Assembly (NCBI GenBank): GCA_947396885.1
Contig: OX377205.1
Coordinates: 23,671,407 to 23,735,406, forward strand
Direction of reading: 5' to 3'
Source of the DNA: Heligmosomoides polygyrus polygyrus
Taxonomy: Eukaryota; Nematoda; Chromadorea; Rhabditida; Heligmosomidae
Length of the DNA: 64,000 bases
The notes below the pieces were generated by a model. It was not told where the DNA came from. It saw nothing but the letters and a program-made list of their open reading frames with translations, and searched no databases. The translations under genes and the position numbers were made by a program. Of the stretch, positions 45,753 through 55,230 are shown piece after piece (the first letter of the stretch is position 1; each line of letters opens with the position of its first letter).

Positions 45753-46937
45753 CTCAACGGTGCGACGTATCTCCAGGCTGATTCCTTTGGGCAACACGAG
45801 TCGGTATATAAGCGACTACCATTGCTCTTTTTCGACCTTCTCCCAGCTTGAGAATATGAATATGAGAATATGGTAGGAATGTGTGCGCGGTAGAGTGCAT
45901 GGTGCATACCAACTGGGAACAGATTGGAATGATTAGAACCTCGCTTTAAGCTTGATCCCTAGCCGAGCTATGCAGTCTGCTTTAGAGCTATATGCAGCGA
46001 GCCTTTTGAGGACGGTGATCTTTCCCCGTCCGCAGGCGCGAGATGAGTCCCCTGAGCTGCAGACGTCGTCGTCTCGCCCACTCTGCCCACGGCGACGACG
46101 TCCGCACTTATGGAATCCGCTGGGATCATTCGTTCGTCTTTGACCTAGCCGAGTGCTCCGTGCTCTCTTTGTGCCTAGCAGGGGGGGGGGGGGGGGGAGG
46201 AGCTGGGTGAAGTTACTACGTGAACGCTTCGTACTCGCTCCGAGCTCTTATACCTAGGCTCTAAAGCAAAAAAGTCGTTCTTTCTGCTCCAAACTCGTCC
46301 CCGATCAGAGCATCCTCGTAACAGCTGATGTCATCGCACTGCTGTGGGCTTCATGCTGGGCTTCTCGATAGGAATTCCTGGGCATGATGTTGCATCGCTG
46401 ACCTAGGCGTTCTTCCCTATTCAGCAAGAGTGCTGATTGACTCATTGTCCACGAAAAACGCTCGACGAACAAGCTCGTCCGACAACGCGACAACCCGTGC
46501 GAACTAAGCCGTCCCGAAGTGGCTCAATTAGGGCCAAGCTTGTCTGGAAAGCGAAAAACACTGACACGAGCGTAGACTAACTTCGGCAAAAAGCACTACA
46601 TTTGCATCTATATGAGATGCATCTGCATGCTCGAATGGAATGGGAACGTGAGGTGTATCTGCTTGCTTCTGAAGACCTTAAAATTTGTCGTCATTCTCTA
46701 AAGATGGAAAGTGTAGTTTGGAAGGTATTCTACCAGGCGGAGTATGGCGAAGCAACACCTCGACTAAGTGAGCATGCTAGCTAACATTGAACGAGCTTCA
46801 GTTGAAGCATTTCAAACGCTCCAGAACTTCTATTTGGCCAACCCAGTGACTTATAGCCAAGCGATAGGAAAGCCAGTGTTCAACCATATCTCGACTAGTT
46901 TCTCGCACAGCACCAACTCCGAAGAAATAGATGAGAA
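45753..46937. other. No gene recognised; poly-G tract
   Basis: A poly-G run of about 17 bp lies at 46181-46197. No convincing ORF or repeat. Confidence 0.35.
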
Positions 46938-47170
46938 TAAAGGACACAGAACGGCGTGAATCAATCCTTTTGTGATCCGCCACGCATTCTGCTTCTAGAG
47001 ATGTCGCGAAGACGATTTGAGTGTGTTTGGCATCCCAGTAAAGTCGAGGTGAATCGAGGATATAGGGGTAGAATGCGCCACGCATTCTGCTTCTAGGGAT
47101 GTCGTGAAGACGATTTGAATGTGCTTGGCATCCCAGCAAAGTCGAGGTGAATCGAGGATGTAGGGGTAAA
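46938..47170 (-). mobile_element. SINE tail fragment with 98-bp tandem duplication
   Basis: A SINE tail (ATAAAGGACACAGAACGGCG, CCACGCATTCTGCTTCTAG) is followed by unrelated CATCCCAGTAAAGTCGAGG. The 98-bp unit 46975-47072 is repeated at 47073-47170 with few differences, so the duplication post-dates the SINE insertion. Confidence 0.75.
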
Positions 47171-47269
47171 ATGCGCCGGTAGTGCCCTTTGATGCATAAA
47201 AAGGAAAGCTCGCTGAATGTACTGCACGGTGACTTGCAAATGCGGAAGCGATAGCAATGAGGTGTGAAA

Positions 47270-47508
47270 TATTGGAACCCGGCTTAGCTGGAGGGCTACA
47301 AGCTACCAAGCCTTCCATCCCTCCGAGGTCAGTGAATTGGTACCGGACTTTTCAGGGAGGATGAAACGCTGCCTCGTTCACCGGCTGACTACCATAAGTC
47401 ATTTTACGGCCAAATACATATTTATATTGTCTCCACGATATCCAGAAGAAGCAAAATGCGTGGCGCATCCAAAAAGGGATTAAATAACGCCATCCTTTAT
47501 CCTTTATA
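47270..47508 (+). mobile_element. tRNA-derived SINE, head-truncated
   Basis: Begins near GAACCCGGCTTAGCTGGAGG, then CCAAGCCTTCCATCCCTCCG, GTGAATTGGTACCGGACTT, and a full tail to ATCCTTTATCCTTTA. The A-box region is absent. Confidence 0.8.
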
Positions 47509-47611
47509 CTTTTATCTAATCATCTCGTCACGTATTTCTGTCGGGGATACATTTCGGTTATATTGGCAACGCGCTCTATTTCCGCTCTGTGATGAATCAG
47601 TGATAATCAGT

Positions 47612-47890
47612 GGCTTGGAATGCACCACGCATTCTACTTCTGGAAGATTTCGTGTAGGCAATTAGAATTCGTATTTCTCCGAGACAAAGACTTGCGGTGG
47701 CTAGACGATAGATGAGTCAGTGACTTGCCTTTCCAGGATAAGTCCTGGAAAGGCAAGTCGCTGACTTCACTTTTTGCTCCAGGCCAGAGGGATGGTCGAT
47801 TAACTGGCTTCAGCTGAATTCGAACCTTGAATAATTTCTGTGCAGGTGTGCTTGAGTCAAGTATTACCTCGCACTGCGCTACGCTCATTC
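47612..47890 (-). mobile_element. tRNA-derived SINE containing a perfect hairpin
   Basis: GAATGCACCACGCATTCTAC, AAGACTTGCGGTGGCTAGAC and the head CACTGCGCTACGC identify the copy. Its middle is replaced by a perfect 17-bp hairpin (GACTTGCCTTTCCAGGA and its complement, 47722-47759, 4-nt loop TAAG). Confidence 0.78.
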
Positions 47891-47904
47891 TTTATTAAGA
47901 CCGC

Positions 47905-47906
47905 AT

Positions 47907-47942
<36 letters not shown>

Positions 47943-47943
47943 T
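47905..47943. repeat. (ATTT)n microsatellite
   Basis: About nine to ten ATTT units directly beside the head end of a SINE copy. Confidence 0.9.
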
Positions 47944-49620
47944 TACATATAGTTACCATATGGTAATTATAGCCATGTGCCTCAATGATGTAGGATCAAG
48001 ATGGCCCTTGATCCCTTGGGGTGCGTTATGTACTCCACTTCTTTTCGATCCCTTGGGTCAGCTCCGGGTGGTAAGTTTTGGAGGTCAACAGAAGGAAATA
48101 GTCGGTGTTGAAAAACGCAGAACTCAGAGAATGGAAGGCAGGGACATTGAACTTGAAGATGATAACAGCATGCGAAGGTGGCTACGCCTACAGTCTAGCT
48201 CCGTTGGGCGGACTTGTGTGGATTACTCCCACCACAGATGGTAAAAGAATTGTAGCTGTCGAGGTTTATCGGATGAATGCTGGCTATACCGAACTGCTGT
48301 GTCAACCTGAAGAGATGAAGAACAGGTGATCAGAATCGTCTGCACGTAGATGTGGTTGTGCAGCTGCTGAAGAGTCCGAAGATGAGTTATCGCTTCGAAA
48401 CCCCCTAGATGCTTCATCCCATCGCATAGAAACCTGTCTTGTGGGTTCCCATTACACTAGATCAGCGATGCTGCCCCGGTGGTTCCCGAGATCGTGGCGG
48501 GCGGTCGGGCGCTGTTCATAAATTACTAACGCGTTTCGTGCTGGTTCTCTATCTGTGTACGTCTGCAACAACAACGCCTCGCACACGACGGTGAAGAGAT
48601 TGGAGAACACCCGGCGACGAATCTGAGACTACCAGAAGAAATTCACCTAGTCTCAACTGACCAGAACAGGATGCAGCTCATAAACATTTACGAACTCACT
48701 CTCGGAATTGAGACACAACATGGGGTTGCCCCTCGACAACATGAGGATATCTAATTACTGTGGGTTGCTGAGCTCCATAGAGGGAGCTAGTCAGACAAGC
48801 ATCACTTGCTCTGAATGGAAGACGAAGTTTGCTCTCAGCAGCATCACCTTGATGGATCTATCCTCTATGGGCGAATGCGTGTAAAGCATCTGAAATTGGA
48901 TGGAATTTTATTTATTCCTTTATTTTGTTTATTTACTTTTTAAGTCGTGGATACATTATATGCACGCGTAGTAGAATAAGAGAAAAGGAAAAGAAGCAAG
49001 TTCCACTAGCAGGAGAAAATCATAGAACAACTACTAAAAAGTAGAGCTTCGGGATCAGCACATGCATGTACAAGGATGTGGAAAAGCTCTTATTTTTGCT
49101 CCAGAAGAAACCTGTTGTAAAACGTAGGGAAGAGACGTTGTGCGACAGCCATTCTAGCCCATCAGACATAGATGACTAGCGGGAAATGTTTGGTGTCGTC
49201 GTTCCCTCGAGACTCTTTACACATGTCCACCTTACCTTTAGTATGACTCGTACTTTTCGTTGAGGATTCGGCGAATTTCGATACCCATTCTCTATCCAAC
49301 GCTGTTTCATAACAGAATAGGTCAGTATGGAATAGGGCAGGTGCCTCTGTCGTGGGCCCTGACAAAGCCTTGTGCTTTGTACATAGCGCAAAGTAGTTGG
49401 CGCTTTCTATTTCATAGCGTATCGATGGGCTGTCACTAGCAGTTGAGCTATGGACTTGTCGAGCGAGGTGTCTGTGCAGTTATTTTACCACTTCGTGCTC
49501 AAAAGACCAATGTCATTCAAAGTCCGAAACGCTGAAGTATAATAATTCGCCATTGTAGGCTCTGAATAGGCTTCGTAAAACGCTGAGATGCTTGCAGAAG
49601 AGCTCATCTGGAGTTGCGCG
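47944..49620. other. No gene recognised; one coherent ORF at 48105-48329
   Basis: The plus-strand frame 48105-48329 (74 aa) reads like protein (APLGGLVWITPTTDGKRIVA, VEVYRMNAGYTELLCQPEE) and ends in TGA. I do not recognise it and see no splice or promoter context. It could be a fragment of a processed pseudogene or transposon. The remainder shows nothing. Confidence 0.3.
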
Positions 49621-49754
49621 AGGTAGAGGATAGGACAAAGGACGGCATTACTCAATCCCTTTTGGGATACGCCACGCATTCTACTTCAATGGAATGTCGG
49701 GGGGGGGGCGCGATTTGAATGGCATATCCTATCTATGACTTGAGGTGTTCAGCC
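49621..49754 (-). mobile_element. tRNA-derived SINE, tail half of a copy split by the NEDD8 retrocopy
   Basis: GGACAAAGGACGGCATTACT to GACTTGAGGTGTTCAGCC matches the tail half. Similarity stops at 49754 and resumes at 50183. A G9 run interrupts it near 49699. Confidence 0.8.
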
Positions 49755-49927
49755 TCAAGACTTCATTCGGACAAAAAACACAGATTATGACAGAGAACCG
49801 AGTACGCGAGAATCAACTAATACACCGGTATTACTTCGACAGAGACCATGTGACGATATACGGCCGATGAGGAGAAAAGAAGAAGTGGACTTGTAGAGAG
49901 AGGCGTACGACTGCTCAAGTTTGATCG

Positions 49928-50158
49928 TCATCCACCCCGGAAAGCCAGCACCAAATGTAACACGGAACCTCCAGCAACCTTGTAATCCGTGGCAGTTTTA
50001 TCGTCGTTCATCTGTTTACCAGCGAAAATCAGTCGCTGTTGAGGTGGTGGGATCCCTTCCTTCTCTTCTACCTTCTCCTTTATTCGCTCCACTTTGTCGT
50101 TCGGCTCTATATCTAACTCTATCTCTTTGCCGGTAAAGGTCTTCACCTTGATTAGCAT
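49928..50158 (-). CDS. ned-8: NEDD8 ubiquitin-like modifier, intronless retrocopy
   Basis: Encodes exactly 76 residues ending in the conjugation-competent Gly-Gly, then TGA; there is no C-terminal propeptide. NEDD8 is attached by its C-terminal Gly to lysines of cullins, activating cullin-RING ubiquitin ligases. Diagnostic features are the start [27 protein letters not shown], and Ala72 (LVLAFRGG), which separates NEDD8 from ubiquitin (Arg72). Ile44, Val70, Lys48 and Arg74 are conserved. Unusual changes are Phe8 (normally Leu, part of the hydrophobic patch), Thr57, Ala62 and Phe73. It is intronless, preceded by SL1 and embedded in a SINE, so it is a processed retrocopy of the real gene elsewhere. 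The frame is intact, but changes at conserved sites suggest relaxed constraint. No promoter is visible, so expression is uncertain. Confidence 0.9.
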   Translation of the reverse strand: MLIKVKTFTGKEIELDIEPNDKVERIKEKVEEKEGIPPPQQRLIFAGKQMNDDKTATDYKVAGGSVLHLVLAFRGG

Positions 50159-50160
50159 AT

Positions 50161-50182
50161 CTCAAACTTGGGTAATTAAACC
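50161..50182 (-). other. SL1 spliced-leader sequence (genomic copy)
   Basis: The minus strand reads the canonical 22-nt nematode SL1 without mismatch, from GGTTTAATTACCC to AAGTTTGAG, ending 2 nt before the ATG of the NEDD8 frame. No splice donor or Sm site follows, so it is not an SL RNA gene. It is a cDNA trace of trans-splicing. Confidence 0.95.
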
Positions 50183-50333
50183 ACCGGACAAGTCAGTGTT
50201 TATCCTTCCCAGGAAGTCAGATGTCAATTCACTGACCCCGCAAGGATGGTTGGCATGGGAGGGATCCGAATTAGGAGCTCGGGTCGGATGCTTACGAAAA
50301 CTGGCGCCTCTTCCAACTGCGCTACCATCCGCC
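50183..50333 (-). mobile_element. tRNA-derived SINE, head half of the split copy
   Basis: GGACAAGTCAGTGTTTATCC, CCAGGAAGTCAGATGTCAAT, then GGCGCCTCTTCCAACTGCGC and the head end. Continues the copy of 49621-49754. Confidence 0.82.
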
Positions 50334-50914
50334 TGAGGATTAACTCGTAAGCACCTGCAGTACCGCCCCTCATAGAACAGCAGACGAGGTTCTTCGAAAT
50401 ATTTAAGAACAGTGAAGCAATCTCAGACTTTTCTGAGACTTCTACCTCATCTACTAACTTCCCTGTTTGTCAAGGTCTATTTGGAGCTAGCAACCACTGC
50501 GCTCCCACATAGCGTATCAATTTGCCAGCTCGAATGGATGGCATAGGTTTCAATCTAGAGGGAGAGAAAGACCATCAATTCGGACGAGTACGAAAAAGTG
50601 AATGATATTACTGTATGGTGCTGTTGCGAAACCTGTGTGTCTGACTTCGAGCTTTGGTCCTGCTATTGACGAAAGGTGCGCTGCAAAGCTGGAGTGCACC
50701 CTTTTCTGAATAGAAATGTAGGAGTGAAATGAAGAAACAGCAGAATCAGGGCAGAGGAAACTCCCTGAACTGCGCATAACTGCGTTGCGGACCATTCGCA
50801 TCCGAACGCCCTCGTCGCATGCATAATTATCTGCTTCCCCACTTCCACTCTCCACGCTGTTCTGGTAGCAGCACTTTCCCCGACTGCTCTGCCCTCCATG
50901 GAGATTTCTATCTC
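50334..50914. other. No feature recognised
   Basis: Short sequence between SINE copies, without a recognisable ORF or repeat. Confidence 0.35.
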
Positions 50915-50924
50915 GTTTTCATCA

Positions 50925-51224
50925 TAGGATACAGGATAAAGGACGATGTTACTCAGTCCCTTTTGGAATGGGCCACGCATTCCTACTTTTACGTTATGTC
51001 GTGGAATGATTTGAATATGTATTTGGTCATACAATGACTTACGGTGACAAGCCGATGAACAAGTCAACGCTTTATCCTTCCCAGAGAAGTCTGGTACCCA
51101 ATTCATTGACCCCGAACAGATGGAAGGTTTCGTTGGCTTGGGCAGGAAATCCTAACCAAGAACATGGTATGTGTCGAGGGCACGCCAGAACCAGCACATT
51201 CTCCGAATACGCTACACTTGCCCT
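50925..51224 (-). mobile_element. tRNA-derived SINE, full length with 10-bp duplication
   Basis: GTTTTCATCA at 50915-50924 recurs at 51225-51234. Contains AGGATAAAGGACGATG, CATACAATGACTTACGGTG and CCCAGAGAAGTCTGGTACC; the head is diverged (CGAATACGCTACACTTGCCC). Confidence 0.88.
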
Positions 51225-51234
51225 GTTTTCATCA

Positions 51235-51746
51235 CACGAAAACAGTGTGTTTGAAGAACCCACAGGTTTGCTTTGAGCATAAAATCGTTTGTTCTTGATT
51301 TTTACTTACACTTCAGACGAATTTTCTGGAGATTTCCTTACCTATCATCGATCGGAACTTGCTTCCTTGAATCTGTGTGCTACCCAAACTTGTATTTCCT
51401 ATTGTTATTGCTGTCCAAACACAGCTCTTATATAAGGCTTGCATGTATATGACGCACTCGGCAGGAGACGCAGGTAGTCATCTGCGCCAGAATCGATTTT
51501 ACTATTAGTCTCGCTTTGAGGTCAATGTCAGTCATCACCTCTATTCCCTGTTTTATTCTTCTTCGAGACCAAGAAATCGCTCTAATTTCCCTGTGATCGC
51601 TACAAAAGCCTGCAACCCAATGGTCACCTAAAATATCGAGCGGAAATATAGAGTACGTGGCGCGTCCGAAAAGTATTGATTAGGTCTGATCTTCCTTATT
51701 GCACTGAGCTATGTATTAATGAAGCGCAGTACTTCAATAACCGACA
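51235..51746. other. No feature recognised
   Basis: A SINE-tail-like GTACGTGGCGCGTCCGAAAA lies at about 51654. Otherwise nothing. Confidence 0.35.
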
Positions 51747-52041
51747 GATAAAGGATAAGGATAAGGGTAAAAGGCATTACTCAATCCCTTTTTGGATGAG
51801 CCATGTATTCTACTTCTCCGGGATATCATGGAGGCAATTTGATTGCGTATTTGGTCATACAATGACGTGCGCTGGCCATCCGATGGACACGTCAGCGCTT
51901 TATCCTTCTCCGACAAGTCTGATAGCAATCCACCGACCCGGGGGAATGGCAGGCTAGCCTGGGCGGGAAATCCGAACCAGCAACATGATATCTGATGCGC
52001 GCGGCAGTCGGCACTTCCTTCGACTGCACTACCCAACGCCC
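51747..52041 (-). mobile_element. tRNA-derived SINE, full length
   Basis: Repeated tail GATAAAGGATAAGGATAAGGG, CATACAATGACGTGCGCTGG, and the head CCTTCGACTGCACTACCC. A short GACAGATA/CGATA match flanks it. Confidence 0.87.
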
Positions 52042-52089
52042 AACCGATAGCGATAGAAAAACTACAATAAAAAAGCGCATAGGTCTACC

Positions 52090-52350
52090 AATCAATGGAT
52101 GGTGAAGCTTGGCGTTAATCAATAGCATGTTTTATATAATGCGCCATGCATTCATTCTATGTATTTCTACGAGAAGCATCGCTTCTACCACGAAAGTAAC
52201 TTGAATACGTATGTGCGCTTCATCTATCGCCTATCTCCTGTGTCACTTTCAAATACGAATCCAAAGTGTACCTTATTGAATACTTTGCAGAATTATGTAG
52301 AGTGCGTGGCGCATTCCAAAACAGGAGGTTGATTAACGTCTGGCTCTATC
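52090..52350. mobile_element. Two SINE tail fragments, head to head
   Basis: 52107-52215 resembles a minus-oriented tail (GGCGTTAATCAATAGC, ATGCGCCATGCATTCATTC, TTGAATACGTATGTGC). 52240-52350 resembles a plus-oriented tail (CAAATACGAATCC, GTGCGTGGCGCATTCCAAAA, TTGATTAACGTC). Confidence 0.55.
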
Positions 52351-52456
52351 AACTATCCCAATTATGAGACAGGGATATGGGATCAGTGTAGCAGAAGTAG
52401 AATACAGCCACAATTTCATGATCGACTGTCGTTAAATCTTAGCATGACGTTGATAT

Positions 52457-53708
52457 CAGTAGGACTGTTCGAGCTGGGGAGCCAAGACTGTCATCCCCAC
52501 ATTATTCGGCTGACATAGCCGCCTTCTTCAGAGCCTGCAAACGTCAGGCGAGGTTTGAAAGGTTACTGCTTCAAGAACGATCTCCCTTTCTTCTTCTTTT
52601 CTCATTAATCCCTGAACCTTCTGTGACTTGAAGTACAGTACCGGACATGTCTTTTGGTCATTAGCCGAAAAAGCCGCGCCGGCCAACATAGGCCGCTTTG
52701 GAGCGTTCCAAAGCGGCCTTTTCGAATAACTTCTTTAGAAACCAAATACTTGTAAAAGTAGACATAAATTTGAACTCAGCAGCTCAAGCTCTATCTTTTG
52801 GTATATAAATCTATAAATTTTGGTATATGTAGAGTTGAACAATGCATATAGGCCCGACAGAATCAATCGAGTAGGCACGGTGGGACAACCTGTAGAGTTT
52901 GGGGAGTTTCGCTCGTTTAGAAGCTACCACGGTGTACTTTTGAGGACTACAAAACCACTCTACTGCCTACAAAATCCACTAGCCGCAGCCGGAACGATTC
53001 GATCTCCACAAAGTTATTGCGCTCCGAACACGCCCGCGCATGCAATTTGCGAGCTGTCGCGCCCAATCGATTGGTAGGTCCGACTCTGTATGCATTGTTC
53101 ACGGCGCACTCCAAATGCAATATGGACAGTCTTAGAGCAATTTCTGATTAGGACGGCTGGAAATTTCCGATAAAACTCCCAAAGCGCTCGCTCTACAGGA
53201 TGTCGCGCTCACTCGATTGGTAGGTCCGATTCTGTATGCATTGTTCACGGTGCACTCCAAATGCAAGCTAGACAATCTTAGAGCAATTTCTGATTATGAC
53301 GGCTGAAAATTTCCGATAAAACTCCCCAAACTCTACAGGTTGTCCCACCACGCCTACTCGATTGATTCTGTCAGGCCTATATGCATTGTTTAACTCTACT
53401 GAGATTTATATACCAAAAGATAGAGCTTGAGCTGCTAAGTTCAAATATATGTTAACTTTCACAAGTATTTGGTTTCTAAAGAAGTTATTCAAAAAGGCCG
53501 CTTTGGAACGCTCCAAAGCGGCCTATGTTGGCCGGCGCGGCTTTTTCGGCCAATGACCAAAAGACATGTCCGGTACTGTAGTTCTTGGACAAGTAACCTT
53601 TCAAACTTCGCTTGACTTTTCCAGGCCCTGAAGAAGGCGGATACGCCGAAACGCCAGCCGGATAAAGTGTGAAACAACCTTGGCTACACTGCTCGAACAG
53701 TCCTACTG
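52457..53708. mobile_element. Outer inverted-repeat element hosting a nested fold-back
   Basis: CAGTAGGACTGTTCGAGC at 52457 is exactly complementary to GCTCGAACAGTCCTACTG ending at 53708. The arms continue with GCCGCCTTCTTCAG and TTTGAAAGGTTACT on the left against AGTAACCTTTCAAA and CTGAAGAAGGCGG on the right. TA lies 1 bp outside both ends, compatible with a Tc1/mariner-type MITE. Its centre is interrupted by the 52636-53578 element. Confidence 0.68.
52636..53578. mobile_element. 0.94-kb Tc1/mariner-type fold-back, relative of the 4-kb element
   Basis: Ends CAGTACCGGACATGTCTTTT and its reverse complement, flanked by TA (52634-52635, 53579-53580). The first 14 bp are identical to the termini at 38847/42898. 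The arms contain CCGCTTTGGAGCGTTCCAAA, itself a hairpin, and the interior has two roughly 140-bp tandem units with ATGCATTGTTCACGG, as in the large element. No transposase. Confidence 0.83.
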
Positions 53709-54479
53709 TTAGCTAGAATTTCTTGAATGGCTACATCGTGTGGACATTTCTATGCGGAGCGATTGGCTCGTCCCTGCATTTGGAGGGGTGGTATTCCACC
53801 CATTACCAGATACTGTAACGAGTTGCCGTAAATTCATACCGCTTTTAGAATTCTGCTACATGAAGGACGTTGCGTCGTTAGCGTATTCTGCGGAGCTTTC
53901 CCTTGTTATCAAAGGGCGAGTACCACTCCAAATGCAACACCGTGATTCCGTAGAATACGTTCTGTTGGTGTTGCTATTATACACGCCTCACCTCACTCTA
54001 CTCAACTCGTTCCGGCTAGGAAAATTCCGGCCAAAGTCAGCCGCCCCGTCAAGCGTCGGTCATAAGAATAACACCGGAAAAACGCGACGGCTGGTCGAAA
54101 TCGACGAGTACGGCAGGTGAAAATCCTGAAATTCCCGACGAGGCTACCGTATGTCGGTGCTCATGCATAAATGAGTAACAAACTTTTCGAGCAGCACAGG
54201 AATGACCATCAATATTTCACCACGCTAGATACAATCTCCAGATGAGTTGTCCTCAAGAGTCTGCTGAGAGATGGAGGTCGCGGGGTAGGGATTGATGAGT
54301 GCACTCGTCGTGTCCTTCAGCTGCTCCCTCTCGAGAAGTTCTATCGAATACTAGAAGCTGTGCGTTAGCAAATTAGAGTCGCTGGGGCAAGGCCTGAGAT
54401 GACGCCCTTTGGAGTTTTCTGCAGAGCTGGCCTCTTATCAGGTGCTACTGTTTTCTGATAAGCGAATGGTCTTCGAATG
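53709..54479. other. No gene recognised
   Basis: A 126-codon plus-strand ORF (53740-54120) has no recognisable domain or codon signature. I treat it as unproven. Confidence 0.35.
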
Positions 54480-55230
54480 ACGTTAAGGACGTGATGGATA
54501 GCAGAAAGGACACCACGGTGGAGTAGCTTCGGCGTAGCGATACGTGAAAAGACAGAAGAGAAGTCCTGGGGTACAAACTTCGACTTCAGAATGCAAAATA
54601 AGAAATAGGTATTCTAGTGAAGTAGCTTGCATATAAATGTACAAGACAAGAAAAAGCAGAAGTTCCGTCGTAGTAATATCCATCTAGCGATACAGTAAGA
54701 AGTAAGAAATTCTGTAGAAGCGGCTTCGACCTAGGAGTCCAAAGGAAGGCAGAAGTTCGGGGAAGTATTACTATTACCTCAGTCTATGAAACAACGAAAA
54801 AGAAAAACCGGTAAAATATCCAAGCGTAAGCAGGCACTAGAGCAGAAGCCCCAAATAGGTAGCTTCAATCTGAAAAGACATAAGAGCAGGCAGAAGAAAA
54901 CTCCAGGGTAGGAGCCCAGAAGAGATCTCAAATTACAAGACAAAGAAATTGCGGTAATGTTTCCTCGATACAAGATCCGAAAGACTCATCAGGAGTCCCG
55001 GTGGAGTAACTTCAGCTTGACGACACGAATTATAAAGGGAGGCTCAAATGCAGAAGTTTCGTTCTCAGAGAATGAGACGTCTTTTATCCCCGACCCAAGC
55101 TTCGAAATCAGACAAAGCTGGAGTTTTTGTTCAACAACACCGTGATAAAGATAGAAGAGAGAGAGCGGAGCAGAAGTTCCGATGAAGCCCCTTCAACACC
55201 ATCTGAAAGCGATAAATCCTTACGATTAGC
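54480..55230. repeat. Degenerate purine-rich repeat tract
   Basis: Variants of GCAGAAGTTCCG followed by GTAGCTTC or GAAGCCCCTTCAAC recur at irregular spacings (for example near 54655, 54750, 54840, 55050 and 55170). The strand is strongly AG-biased. It looks like an old, diverged tandem array. Confidence 0.45.

Larger units (their letters stand above)
49755..50182 (-). mobile_element. Retrocopied SL1-trans-spliced NEDD8 mRNA (whole insert)
   Basis: This 428-bp segment splits one SINE. In minus orientation it reads: exact 22-nt SL1 (50182-50161, beginning GGTTTAATTACCC), 2 nt, an intact NEDD8 frame (50158-49928), then about 173 bp of presumed 3' UTR. It has no introns. No poly(A) tract or clear target duplication is visible at the 3' junction, so the insertion mechanism is not fully diagnosed. 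Confidence 0.85.

Noticed and set aside
50161..50182. SL1 RNA gene
   Set aside because: The leader is followed by AT-ATG of NEDD8 rather than a splice donor and Sm-binding site; it is a cDNA remnant.
53740..54120. 126-aa plus-strand ORF
   Set aside because: No domain, no splice or start context, and no repeat support; length alone is insufficient.
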